Positions 16,047 to 21,612 of a stretch of 21,612 bases of DNA are shown one piece after another; the stretch's first letter is position 1; each line of letters begins with the position of its first letter. A model generated the notes under the pieces. That model did not search any database. It had not been told where the DNA came from and was given only the letters and a program-made list of their open reading frames with translations. Source of the DNA: an uncultured Sutterella sp. (GTDB lineage: Bacteria > Pseudomonadota > Gammaproteobacteria > Burkholderiales > Burkholderiaceae_F); contig CALESB010000035.1 of the NCBI GenBank assembly GCA_937906995.1, forward strand, positions 1-21,612, in the 5' to 3' direction. Position numbers and translations under genes: made by a program.

Positions 16047-16060
16047 TTGATCATGATCAC
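16047..16060. promoter_or_regulatory. FNR/CRP-type binding site candidate
   Basis: TTGATCATGATCAC matches the FNR consensus TTGAT-N4-ATCAA at 9 of 10 informative positions and contains the perfect palindrome TGATCATGATCA (16048-16059). On the minus strand it also resembles a CRP site (TGTGATCATGATCAAT, 12 of 16). It lies upstream of tctB, which suggests oxygen- or carbon-status control of the tct operon. Confidence 0.45.
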
Positions 16061-16245
16061 AACAGCAAAAGCGAGTCGCCACTAGAAGTGGCCTGCGTTA
16101 ACCGTGATTGTAATCGGTTTAGTCAAATCTGTCAGAGGATTGCACATAATGTGGGCATTTTAAAGAGAAAACCACTAGATTAAAGTTGAACTTTAAGACG
16201 TCGACGAACACTAGGATATTTACCAATGATAGTATTTTTTAGCTG

Positions 16246-16254
16246 TGTTACTAT
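16246..16254 (+). promoter_or_regulatory. Candidate trp leader promoter (extended -10)
   Basis: TGT-TACTAT at 16246-16254 fits an extended -10 element. Transcription would start near 16261, about 25 nt before the leader peptide start codon. No good -35 is visible at 17 nt. Confidence 0.4.
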
Positions 16255-16284
16255 GACTTAACTAATCTAAAAAAGGTAATTTCG

Positions 16285-16332
16285 ATGAACATGATGTTGC
16301 AAAGCTCACAGTATTGGTGGTGGCACTCCTAG
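16285..16332 (+). CDS. trpL: trp operon leader peptide with three tandem Trp codons
   Basis: A 15-codon frame, MNMMLQSSQYWWWHS, contains TGG TGG TGG at 16315-16323 and ends at TAG. An AAGG Shine-Dalgarno stands at 16273-16276. Three consecutive tryptophan codons immediately before a hairpin array are the classic sensor of a Trp attenuator. When charged tRNA-Trp is short, the ribosome stalls on these codons and masks the first RNA segment. The peptide itself probably has no other function. Confidence 0.93.
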   Translation: MNMMLQSSQYWWWHS

Positions 16333-16405
16333 AGCGGGTGCCAAGTTTTTTGCAATCTTCATAAATGATCAACCCGCCTATGTACAGAGCGGGTTTATTT
16401 TTACC
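16315..16405 (+). promoter_or_regulatory. Tryptophan attenuator (segments 1-4)
   Basis: Segment 1 TGGCAC (16321-16326, overlapping the last Trp codon) pairs with segment 2 GTGCCA (16338-16343). Segment 2 GCGGGT (16334-16339) can instead pair with segment 3 ACCCGC (16372-16377), giving the antiterminator. Segment 3 AACCCGC (16371-16377) pairs with segment 4 GCGGGTT (16389-16395), followed by TATTTTTA, giving the terminator. The 1:2 hairpin is itself followed by AG and six Ts (16346-16351), so it may act as a pause site or a first terminator. AGAGCGGGT occurs twice (16331-16339 and 16386-16394) as segments 2 and 4. Confidence 0.9.
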
Positions 16406-16461
16406 TTAATGACCGACAACAATGTAATAAGCCCGCTCCAAGTAGGCCTAATTATTTGGAG
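16387..16461 (+). promoter_or_regulatory. Second-layer RNA switch: SD-sequestering stem and competing 13-bp pairing
   Basis: CTCCAA (16436-16441) pairs with TTGGAG (16456-16461), extended by two G-U pairs, and hides the trpB Shine-Dalgarno GGAG (16458-16461). An upstream segment, GAGCGGGTTTATT (16387-16399), which contains terminator arm 4, can pair over 13 positions (one G-U) with AATAAGCCCGCTC (16426-16438). That pairing takes up CTC of the anti-SD strand and would free the Shine-Dalgarno. It is available only when arm 4 is not held in the terminator. The pairings are visible in the sequence; the switching order is inference. Confidence 0.55.
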
Positions 16462-16467
16462 TGACTT

Positions 16468-17730
16468 ATGTCTAAACTTAATCCATTTTTTGGTTCTTTC
16501 GGTGGCCAATATGTTCCTGCCGCATTAAAACCTGCATTAGATCAACTGGAATTGGCTTTTATTGAAGCTATGTCAGATTCTTCTTTTAAAGCAGAGCTTG
16601 AAGTTTTGTTAAATGATTATGCTGGGCGTCCAACACCATTAACTCTTTGCCAAAATCTAACCTCGGGAACCAAAACAAAAATTTTCCTCAAGCGAGAGGA
16701 CTTATTGCATGGGGGAGCCCATAAAACAAATCAAGTTTTGGGGCAGGCACTGCTTGCAAAACGTATGGGGAAAAAGAGGATTATTGCGGAGACTGGAGCT
16801 GGTCAACACGGTGTTGCAACTGCTTTAGCTTGTTCGTTAATGGGATTTGACTGCACTATTTATATGGGTGCTAAAGATGTTGAGCGACAAAAGCCTAATG
16901 TATTTCGAATGGAGTTAATGGGGGCCAAAGTTATTTCTGTTTTTGAGGGAGCACAAACCTTAAAAGAAGCTTGCGATGCCGCTATGCAAGACTATCTTGA
17001 GAATCATGAAACAACCCACTATATGCTAGGAACCGCAGCAGGTCCCCATCCATTTCCAACCATTGTTCGCGAGTTTCAAAAAATTATTGGGGAGGAAGCT
17101 AAACAACAAGTTTTGGCTTTTGAAAGTAAGCTTCCAGATGCTGTTATTGCATGCGTAGGTGGAGGTAGCAACGCTATTGGGATTTTCAATGATTTTATCA
17201 ATGACACCTCGGTCTCTCTAATCGGTGTAGAGCCAGCGGGATTGGGGATGACTACCCAACACCATGGATGCGTACTACAAACAGGGATAGAAGGCGTATT
17301 TTTTGGAGCGAATTCACTGAATATGCAAAATAGTCGAGGTGAAATAATGGAATCGTACTCCATGGCGGCGGGGCTTGACTTCCCTTCTGTCGGCCCACAG
17401 CATGCTTACCTCCAGTCCATTGGTCGAGCCCAATACGTTGGAGTGACGGATGCGCAAGCTCTAGAGGCGTTCATGTTACTGAGTCTTAAAGAGGGCATCA
17501 TTCCAGCCTTAGAAAGTAGTCATGCTTTGGCTTATGCATTAAAGCTCGCAAAAGATAATCCAAACAAAGAACAAACATTGATTGTTAATTTATCAGGCCG
17601 AGGGGATAAGGATATTTTTCAAGTATATGATCACTTGCACTCCATGGGTTTGCTTAAAGATGGACATTTAACAATGCAAGATTTTGAAAAATTTAAAGAA
17701 AACAGTTTTCAACCATCATCTTTGAAGTAG
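16468..17730 (+). CDS. trpB: Tryptophan synthase beta subunit (no trpA adjacent)
   Basis: A PLP enzyme that condenses indole and L-serine to L-tryptophan, normally in complex with TrpA, which supplies indole. The 420-residue product is of the classical TrpB1 type: FGGQYVPAALKPAL at the N terminus, PLP lysine K86 in GGAHKTNQ, catalytic E108 in AETGAGQHG, phosphate-binding CVGGGSNAIG near residue 230, GPQHAYLQSIGRA, and NLSGRGDKD near the C terminus. About 20 residues follow the usual end of the family. Transcription is controlled by the Trp leader just upstream. The gene after it is mscL, and neither trpA nor other trp genes lie in the window. The enzyme may therefore use indole from outside or a TrpA encoded elsewhere. 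Confidence 0.96.
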   Translation: MSKLNPFFGSFGGQYVPAALKPALDQLELAFIEAMSDSSFKAELEVLLNDYAGRPTPLTLCQNLTSGTKTKIFLKREDLLHGGAHKTNQVLGQALLAKRMGKKRIIAETGAGQHGVATALACSLMGFDCTIYMGAKDVERQKPNVFRMELMGAKVISVFEGAQTLKEACDAAMQDYLENHETTHYMLGTAAGPHPFPTIVREFQKIIGEEAKQQVLAFESKLPDAVIACVGGGSNAIGIFNDFINDTSVSLIGVEPAGLGMTTQHHGCVLQTGIEGVFFGANSLNMQNSRGEIMESYSMAAGLDFPSVGPQHAYLQSIGRAQYVGVTDAQALEAFMLLSLKEGIIPALESSHALAYALKLAKDNPNKEQTLIVNLSGRGDKDIFQVYDHLHSMGLLKDGHLTMQDFEKFKENSFQPSSLK

Positions 17731-17824
17731 AATTATGTTAGGAATAATCACTAGACTAAGACCGTCTTGTCAATTAAAAGCTAAAATGAAAACGTTATCA
17801 CCTAAAATGAGGAGTTGTTTGACA

Positions 17825-18319
17825 ATGAAAAATTTCATTAAGGACTTTCAAGCCTTTATTAGCCGGGGCAACGTGATCGATATGGCAGTTGGTGTTATTG
17901 TTGGCGCCGCTTTTAGTCAAATCGTTAATTCTCTGGTTAAAGATGTTGTGAATCCAATTCTTGGGGCTGTTGTCGGATCTCAAGACTTTTCGGATCTCTT
18001 TTTTGTTCTATCAATGCCTGCCAACTATGAAGGTCCGATGACTTATGCTGCGCTAACCAAAGCGGGAGCAACAGTAGTTGGCTATGGGGCGTTCTTAACA
18101 TCTGTCTTCCATTTCCTACTGTTAGCCCTTGTTGTCTTTTCTATGGTAAGAGTTGTCAGTAAAGTACGACAACGTGCTGAAGACCTTCTTAAAGCAAAAC
18201 AAGAGGAAGAGAAAAAAGCTCAACCAGCTCCGACACCAGCTCCTACGCCTGAAGATATTCTCTTGTTACGTGAGATTCGAGATTTGCTTCAACAACAAAA
18301 AGAACGATCTCCTAAATAA
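17825..18319 (+). CDS. mscL: Large-conductance mechanosensitive channel MscL
   Basis: A pentameric inner-membrane channel that opens under membrane tension and releases solutes on hypoosmotic shock. I start it at the ATG at 17825: AGGAG stands at 17810-17814 and the product then begins MKNFIKDFQAFISRGNVIDMAVGV, the family N terminus. An upstream in-frame ATG at 17735 adds 30 residues unlike the family. TM1 is about residues 15-45 with the gate-region sequence VIDMAVGVIVGAAFSQIV, and TM2 is about 80-103 (FLTSVFHFLLLALVVFSMVRVV). The C-terminal helix (PEDILLLREIRDLLQQQ) is normal but is joined by a Pro/Ala/Thr-rich linker QPAPTPAPTP. The total of 164 residues exceeds E. coli MscL (136). Confidence 0.95.
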   Translation: MKNFIKDFQAFISRGNVIDMAVGVIVGAAFSQIVNSLVKDVVNPILGAVVGSQDFSDLFFVLSMPANYEGPMTYAALTKAGATVVGYGAFLTSVFHFLLLALVVFSMVRVVSKVRQRAEDLLKAKQEEEKKAQPAPTPAPTPEDILLLREIRDLLQQQKERSPK

Positions 18320-18335
18320 CATATTCAGGGAAAAG

Positions 18336-18363
18336 ACCCGCCAGTAAAGCGGGTTTTTCTTTA
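18336..18363 (+). terminator. mscL terminator
   Basis: ACCCGC (18336-18341) pairs with GCGGGT (18349-18354) around a CAGTAAA loop, followed by TTTTCTTT. It lies 16 nt after the mscL stop. Confidence 0.85.
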
Positions 18364-18488
18364 ACATTCAATACGATACAAAACATATTAAACTTATACT
18401 TTAACTTAAAGAATTAAAATACGTATTTAAATCCCAAGGGGATTTTGCCTCTAACTTAAAGGATTGCCTGAACTTAAAACATGAACTT

Positions 18489-18513
18489 TAGCTTTTGTCA
18501 ACATCAAAAGCTA
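18489..18513. repeat. Perfect 9-bp inverted repeat upstream of nrdD
   Basis: TAGCTTTTG (18489-18497) and CAAAAGCTA (18505-18513) flank TCAACAT. No T run follows, so it is not a terminator. The inner TTTGT-CAAC-ATCAA is a partial FNR-like match (8 of 10), but it lies far upstream of the probable promoter. It may be a regulator site. Confidence 0.4.
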
Positions 18514-18601
18514 TGGGATTCATAGAAAATATTTTTAGCCACAAGTGAGATGCTCTAATTGCTTGAATCATCGAGCTTTTCCATATGTCAAATCTTTTTA
18601 A

Positions 18602-18649
18602 CTACTATATGTAGTGTCGACAATTATTTTTGACTACCAATCATAGGGG
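18602..18649 (+). promoter_or_regulatory. NrdR box pair in the nrdD promoter
   Basis: CTACTATATGTAGTGT (18602-18617) matches the NrdR consensus acaCwAtATaTwGtgt at 13 of 16 positions. A weaker copy with the same flanks, CTACCAATCATAG (18634-18646), starts exactly 32 bp later, the spacing typical of NrdR box pairs. NrdR is the ATP/dATP-sensing repressor of ribonucleotide reductase genes. A TTGACT -35-like hexamer (18630-18635) lies between the boxes. Confidence 0.65.
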
Positions 18650-18656
18650 GTTCGCT

Positions 18657-18701
18657 ATGAAAAGATTTTGGAAAATGAGTAGAATGACGATTCTTTCATA
18701 A
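18657..18701 (+). CDS. Possible short leader ORF before nrdD
   Basis: A 14-codon frame, MKRFWKMSRMTILS, begins 6 nt after a strong AGGGGG Shine-Dalgarno (18645-18650) and stops 47 nt before nrdD. It is rich in Met, Lys and Arg, with one Trp. I know of no established nrdD leader peptide of this kind. It may be translated and affect nrdD expression, or be chance. Confidence 0.3.
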   Translation: MKRFWKMSRMTILS

Positions 18702-18748
18702 TCACTTAAAAACTTTTTTGCTAGCGGACGTCGCTAAAGGTATTCGCC

Positions 18749-20911
18749 ATGAAGGTTATTAAAAAGGACAACTCATTAGAAGACTTCTCCCCAGAAAAAA
18801 TTGCGGTTGCTGTAAATAAGGCAGCAATGCGATGCGATAAAACGGTTGATGATGCCTCAGTCAATAAGATTGTTGAGGCTATTTTGCGTCGTTTACAAGG
18901 CACGGAGAATGTCACAGTTGCCCAATTGCACGAACTCGTCATTGCCGTTCTTACGGTAACTGGTTTTGAGGACGTTGCTAAAGCCTATGCTGAATACCGC
19001 TACTACAAAACGAATTACGCTAAGACTTTTGAAAAGTTGCGCCAAGACGCCGATGACGTACTGCGCTTGGGTGATCGCGAAAATGCCAACTTTGATAGCT
19101 CTTTAGTTTCAACTAAGGGCTCACTTATTAAAGGTTATTTAACAAAGAGCCTTTATAAGCAATTCTATTTGTCCGCCAAGGAAAAAGAATTAATTGAACG
19201 AGGTGATATCTATATTCACGACTTGCGTGACATGATTTTAGGTTGTGTCAATTGTTGTTTATTCGACTTCAAGACGGTCCTAACAGATGGTTTTGAAATG
19301 TCTAACGTGCAATACACTGAACCAAAGACCATCTTGTCTGCTTTACAGGTAATCGGCGACATTACGTTGGTTGCAACTGCACAACAATTTGGTGGCTTTA
19401 CAATCGCTGAATTGGATAAGGTTCTTCTTAAGTATGCACATAAAACTTTTGGCAAGGCCTACGCTGATGCCAAAAATGAATTGGAATTAACTGAAGACCA
19501 AGCACGTCGCTACGCAGATAAGATTCTTTTGCGTGAGCTTGAACAAGGCTTCCAATCTCTTGAGCTTAAGTTAAATACCGTTCCTTGTAGCCGTGGTGAC
19601 TTTGCTTTCACAACGATTAGCTTTGGTCAATGGGACATTAATTTACCGGAAGAAGACAAGCGCTTGTTGAATTTGATCAATACGGTGATGTTGCGCGTTC
19701 GACGCAATGGGCATGGTAAGGATCATAAGCCAGTTGTTTTCCCGAAGTTGGTTTATCTCTTTGATAAGAATCAAGTCGAGGCAGACAAGTACAGTGCAGA
19801 TCTTTTTGACGAAGCTGTTCAAACCTCTTCAACTTGTATGTACCCTGACTATTTGTCGATTTCAAGTGAGCACGGAACTGTTTCTCGCTTGTTCCGCGAA
19901 GAGGGTGTTATTACCAGTCCGATGGGTTGTCGTGCTTACTTGTCTCCTTGGAAGGATCCAGAGACGGGTAAGTTCGTTACGATTGGCCGTTGTAATATTG
20001 GCGCAGCCAGCTTAAATATCCCTTTAATGATTAAGATTGCCATGACGGAGTATCCGCAAGAATGGCGCCAAAAGTTCTGGGATATCTTTGATGACCGCTT
20101 ACAAGTCATTCGTGATTTCTTGAAAAAGCGTTACGATGTTATCCGCAATCAACGCTGCTCTAGCAATCCCTTGGCTTTCACACAAGGTGGTTTTTATCAT
20201 GGGACAAAAAATCCCGATGACAAGGTAGGTGACTTAGTTGACTACATGACCGCAAGTTTTGGCATCACTGCCTTAGATGATGCAACGTACTTGTGGACTG
20301 GCAAGCGCATGATTGAAGATAATTCTAATTTTGCCGCTCAAGTCTTGCGCTATTTGCAATCTAAGTTAAATGCTTTTAAGGCAGAGGACCATTATCTTTA
20401 TGCTATTTATGGCACGCCTGCAGAAAGCTTATGTGCAACACAGGCTCGTCAGTATGCTGACTACTGTAAGGAAATGGCCGTAACGAATGAATTTGAAAAT
20501 CATCCGTACTACAGTACGGAGTATTTCACGAATTCCTTCCACTTAAATGTGGCTGAAGACATTACGCCTTTTGAAAAACAAGATCACGAATTTAAGTGCT
20601 TCCATCTTTGTGAAGGTGGCCACATTCAGTATATCCGCCTCACCAATCCTGAGAACTTGGAAGGGGATAAGGCTATTATTAAACGTGGTATGGAAATGGG
20701 CTTTTATCAAGGCGTAAACTTTGATTCAGCTTATTGTAATAACTGCCATACTCACTCTACGAATGTGATGTTCAAGTGCCCACACTGTGGCAGTGATAAC
20801 TTATCAGTTATCAGTCGCGTGTGTGGTTACCTTGGGTATAGTAACGTTAATGGCCAGTCTCGTATGAATGACGGGAAGATGGCAGAAATTAAAAACCGCA
20901 TTAGTATGTAA
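18749..20911 (+). CDS. nrdD: Anaerobic ribonucleoside-triphosphate reductase
   Basis: A class III glycyl-radical enzyme that reduces ribonucleotides to deoxyribonucleotides without oxygen. The 720-residue protein opens with an ATP-cone allosteric domain (about residues 1-95, starting MKVIKKDNSLEDFSPEKI). Next comes the barrel with the LGCVNCCLF segment (C166, C169, C170), which holds the substrate-site cysteine. A zinc site is formed by YCNNCHTHS and FKCPHCGSD near the C terminus. The radical glycine is in RVCGYLG, most likely G693. The start has AAAGG 10 nt upstream and the family N terminus. It is followed after 22 nt by its activase gene nrdG. NrdR-type boxes upstream indicate nucleotide-sensing repression. 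It implies anaerobic growth. Confidence 0.97.
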   Translation: MKVIKKDNSLEDFSPEKIAVAVNKAAMRCDKTVDDASVNKIVEAILRRLQGTENVTVAQLHELVIAVLTVTGFEDVAKAYAEYRYYKTNYAKTFEKLRQDADDVLRLGDRENANFDSSLVSTKGSLIKGYLTKSLYKQFYLSAKEKELIERGDIYIHDLRDMILGCVNCCLFDFKTVLTDGFEMSNVQYTEPKTILSALQVIGDITLVATAQQFGGFTIAELDKVLLKYAHKTFGKAYADAKNELELTEDQARRYADKILLRELEQGFQSLELKLNTVPCSRGDFAFTTISFGQWDINLPEEDKRLLNLINTVMLRVRRNGHGKDHKPVVFPKLVYLFDKNQVEADKYSADLFDEAVQTSSTCMYPDYLSISSEHGTVSRLFREEGVITSPMGCRAYLSPWKDPETGKFVTIGRCNIGAASLNIPLMIKIAMTEYPQEWRQKFWDIFDDRLQVIRDFLKKRYDVIRNQRCSSNPLAFTQGGFYHGTKNPDDKVGDLVDYMTASFGITALDDATYLWTGKRMIEDNSNFAAQVLRYLQSKLNAFKAEDHYLYAIYGTPAESLCATQARQYADYCKEMAVTNEFENHPYYSTEYFTNSFHLNVAEDITPFEKQDHEFKCFHLCEGGHIQYIRLTNPENLEGDKAIIKRGMEMGFYQGVNFDSAYCNNCHTHSTNVMFKCPHCGSDNLSVISRVCGYLGYSNVNGQSRMNDGKMAEIKNRISM

Positions 20912-20933
20912 CTGAAAGCGGGGAGGGAGACAA

Positions 20934-21398
20934 ATGAATTATTCTCAATTACGCTCGTTTGATACTAGTAATGGTCCTGGCGTACGAGTCTCATTGTTTG
21001 TCTCCGGTTGCACCTTGCATTGCAAGGGATGCTTTAATCCAGAAAGTTGGGATTTCAACGCTGGGCAGCCGTTTACTCAAGAAACTATTAATGAGATTGT
21101 TAAATTAGTTAATCAAAACTATATTGAAGGTCTCAGTATTCTTGGTGGAGATCCGTTTGAAGCGGAAAATATTGAAGCTGTGACTGATTTGTGTAAGCAA
21201 GTAAAAGCTGCCTGTCCGTCAAAAACAATTTGGCTATGGACGGGTAGAAAATATGAGCATTACAATGACCACCCCATCATGCAATATTTAGATACTATCG
21301 TTGACGGTCCTTTTATTGAAAAATTAAAGATTGTTGAACAGGGCCATTATTGTGGCAGTTCAAATCAAAGGGTTATTCCATTGCATGTGGAAATGTAA
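20934..21398 (+). CDS. nrdG: Anaerobic ribonucleotide reductase activating protein (radical SAM)
   Basis: This enzyme uses a [4Fe-4S] cluster and S-adenosylmethionine to generate the glycyl radical on NrdD. The 154-residue length matches E. coli NrdG. The cluster motif CTLHCKGC supplies C26, C30 and C33. It is preceded by RSFDTSNGPGVRVSLFVSGC and followed by the SAM-binding ILGGDPF near residue 73. The C-terminal GSSNQRVI is also characteristic. A strong GGGAGG site lies in the 22-nt gap after nrdD, so the two form one operon, closed by a terminator. Confidence 0.97.
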   Translation: MNYSQLRSFDTSNGPGVRVSLFVSGCTLHCKGCFNPESWDFNAGQPFTQETINEIVKLVNQNYIEGLSILGGDPFEAENIEAVTDLCKQVKAACPSKTIWLWTGRKYEHYNDHPIMQYLDTIVDGPFIEKLKIVEQGHYCGSSNQRVIPLHVEM

Positions 21399-21399
21399 T

Positions 21400-21427
21400 A
21401 AAAAAGAGAGCAAGAGCTCTCTTTTTT
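21400..21427 (+). terminator. nrdDG terminator
   Basis: AAAAAAGAGAGC (21400-21411) pairs with GCTCTCTTTTTT (21416-21427) around an AAGA loop, directly after the nrdG stop. With A and T runs on opposite sides it could work in both directions. Confidence 0.9.
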
Positions 21428-21612
21428 ATTTCCAGCACTCGTTATAAGAAACACATTTCCTTGCATTAATATATTTAAGCTTTTAGGTCGCTAAATAATA
21501 TTGGACTAAATACAACCTTCTTGTTCTAAAGTCAGAAGTTTCATTTTTACATCAATCCTGGAATTTATTAAAAATTGGGACCGTGTTTCGTAATGAATGG
21601 GACAGCAAATTA
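21428..21612. other. AT-rich non-coding end of window
   Basis: No gene is visible here. The last 40 bases contain TTGGGAC (21575-21581) and ATGGGAC (21597-21603), 22 bp apart. This could be paired protein-binding sites or the end of an insertion sequence continuing outside the window, but there is too little sequence to decide. Confidence 0.4.

Larger units (their letters stand above)
15986..16284. other. Intergenic region between tctB and the trp leader
   Basis: This region holds the promoters of the tct operon (minus) and of trpL-trpB (plus). It also has a 12-bp perfect palindrome (listed separately) and a short perfect hairpin GCCACT-AGA-AGTGGC (16078-16092) of unknown meaning with no T run after it. 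A 64-codon open frame at 15989-16183 has no ribosome-binding site and no family resemblance, so I do not call it a gene. Confidence 0.6.
18364..18748 (+). other. nrdD upstream region
   Basis: This 385-bp region has no large ORF. Its first part has three AACTTAAA repeats (18403, 18453 and 18471); two of them share the longer TAACTTAAAG-N-ATT, and two are preceded by GCCT. A 9-bp inverted repeat, an NrdR-type box pair and a 14-codon leader frame follow and are listed separately. Just before the start codon TAGCG-GACGT-CGCTA (18722-18736) forms a small hairpin beside the AAAGG ribosome-binding site. Confidence 0.6.

Noticed and set aside
16078..16092. GCCACT-AGA-AGTGGC hairpin as a terminator
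   Set aside because: No T run follows on either strand and no gene ends there.
15989..16183. 64-codon open frame between tctB and the trp leader
   Set aside because: It has no ribosome-binding site, overlaps regulatory palindromes and the tct promoter region, and its translation resembles no family.
16246..16270. TrpR operator overlapping the trp leader promoter
   Set aside because: Only fragments such as TTAACTA resemble the operator; the symmetric CTAG-centred sequence is missing.
17735..17824. Upstream extension of MscL by 30 residues
   Set aside because: The extension is unlike the family N terminus; AGGAG at 17810-17814 fits the ATG at 17825, where the conserved MscL sequence begins.

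Overview
The window reads as chromosomal DNA of a low- to mid-GC betaproteobacterium, most likely an anaerobic or microaerobic gut member of the Sutterellaceae (Parasutterella/Turicimonas type). This placement is inferred from gene content: two exported asparaginases, a GltS glutamate carrier, a Bug-type tripartite tricarboxylate transporter (typical of Burkholderiales), anaerobic ribonucleotide reductase, and no sugar catabolism. I could not run a database search, so the taxon is an inference. There are 16 solid protein genes, one leader peptide, and no rRNA, tRNA, CRISPR array or complete mobile element.

Layout. (1) 83-2016: a divergent umuD/umuC pair (DNA polymerase V). Its UmuD carries an extra N-terminal, probably DNA-binding, region. 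(2) 2098-4801: two divergently transcribed periplasmic asparaginases of unrelated folds, an Ntn-type isoaspartyl peptidase/asparaginase and an AnsB-type asparaginase. (3) 5281-7225: the sodium/glutamate symporter gltS, then the small membrane protein yqhA. (4) 7297-12730, minus strand: a compact 2-aminoethylphosphonate operon (phnT, a fused two-domain permease, phnS, phnW, phnX) that imports 2-AEP and converts it to acetaldehyde, phosphate and alanine. (5) 12981-15985, minus strand: a tctB-tctA-tctC tripartite tricarboxylate transporter. (6) 16285-17730: a trp leader peptide with three tandem Trp codons and an attenuator in front of a trpB with no trpA beside it. (7) 17825-18319: mscL. (8) 18749-21398: nrdD-nrdG, preceded by an NrdR-type box and a possible leader ORF.

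The genes fit a lifestyle of scavenging amino acids and organic acids without oxygen. Asparagine and isoaspartyl peptides are hydrolysed in the periplasm, glutamate and an organic acid are imported, phosphonate supplies P, N and C, and dNTPs are made anaerobically.

The most interesting element is the trpB leader (16285-16467). Beyond a textbook Trp attenuator it has a fifth RNA segment. That segment can form a 13-bp pairing with the descending terminator arm, and this pairing would release the trpB Shine-Dalgarno from a second hairpin. This suggests coupled transcriptional and translational control of an orphan tryptophan synthase beta subunit, possibly for indole salvage. The second notable item is the UmuD variant with its own likely DNA-binding region, divergent from umuC, with a dyad between the two genes.
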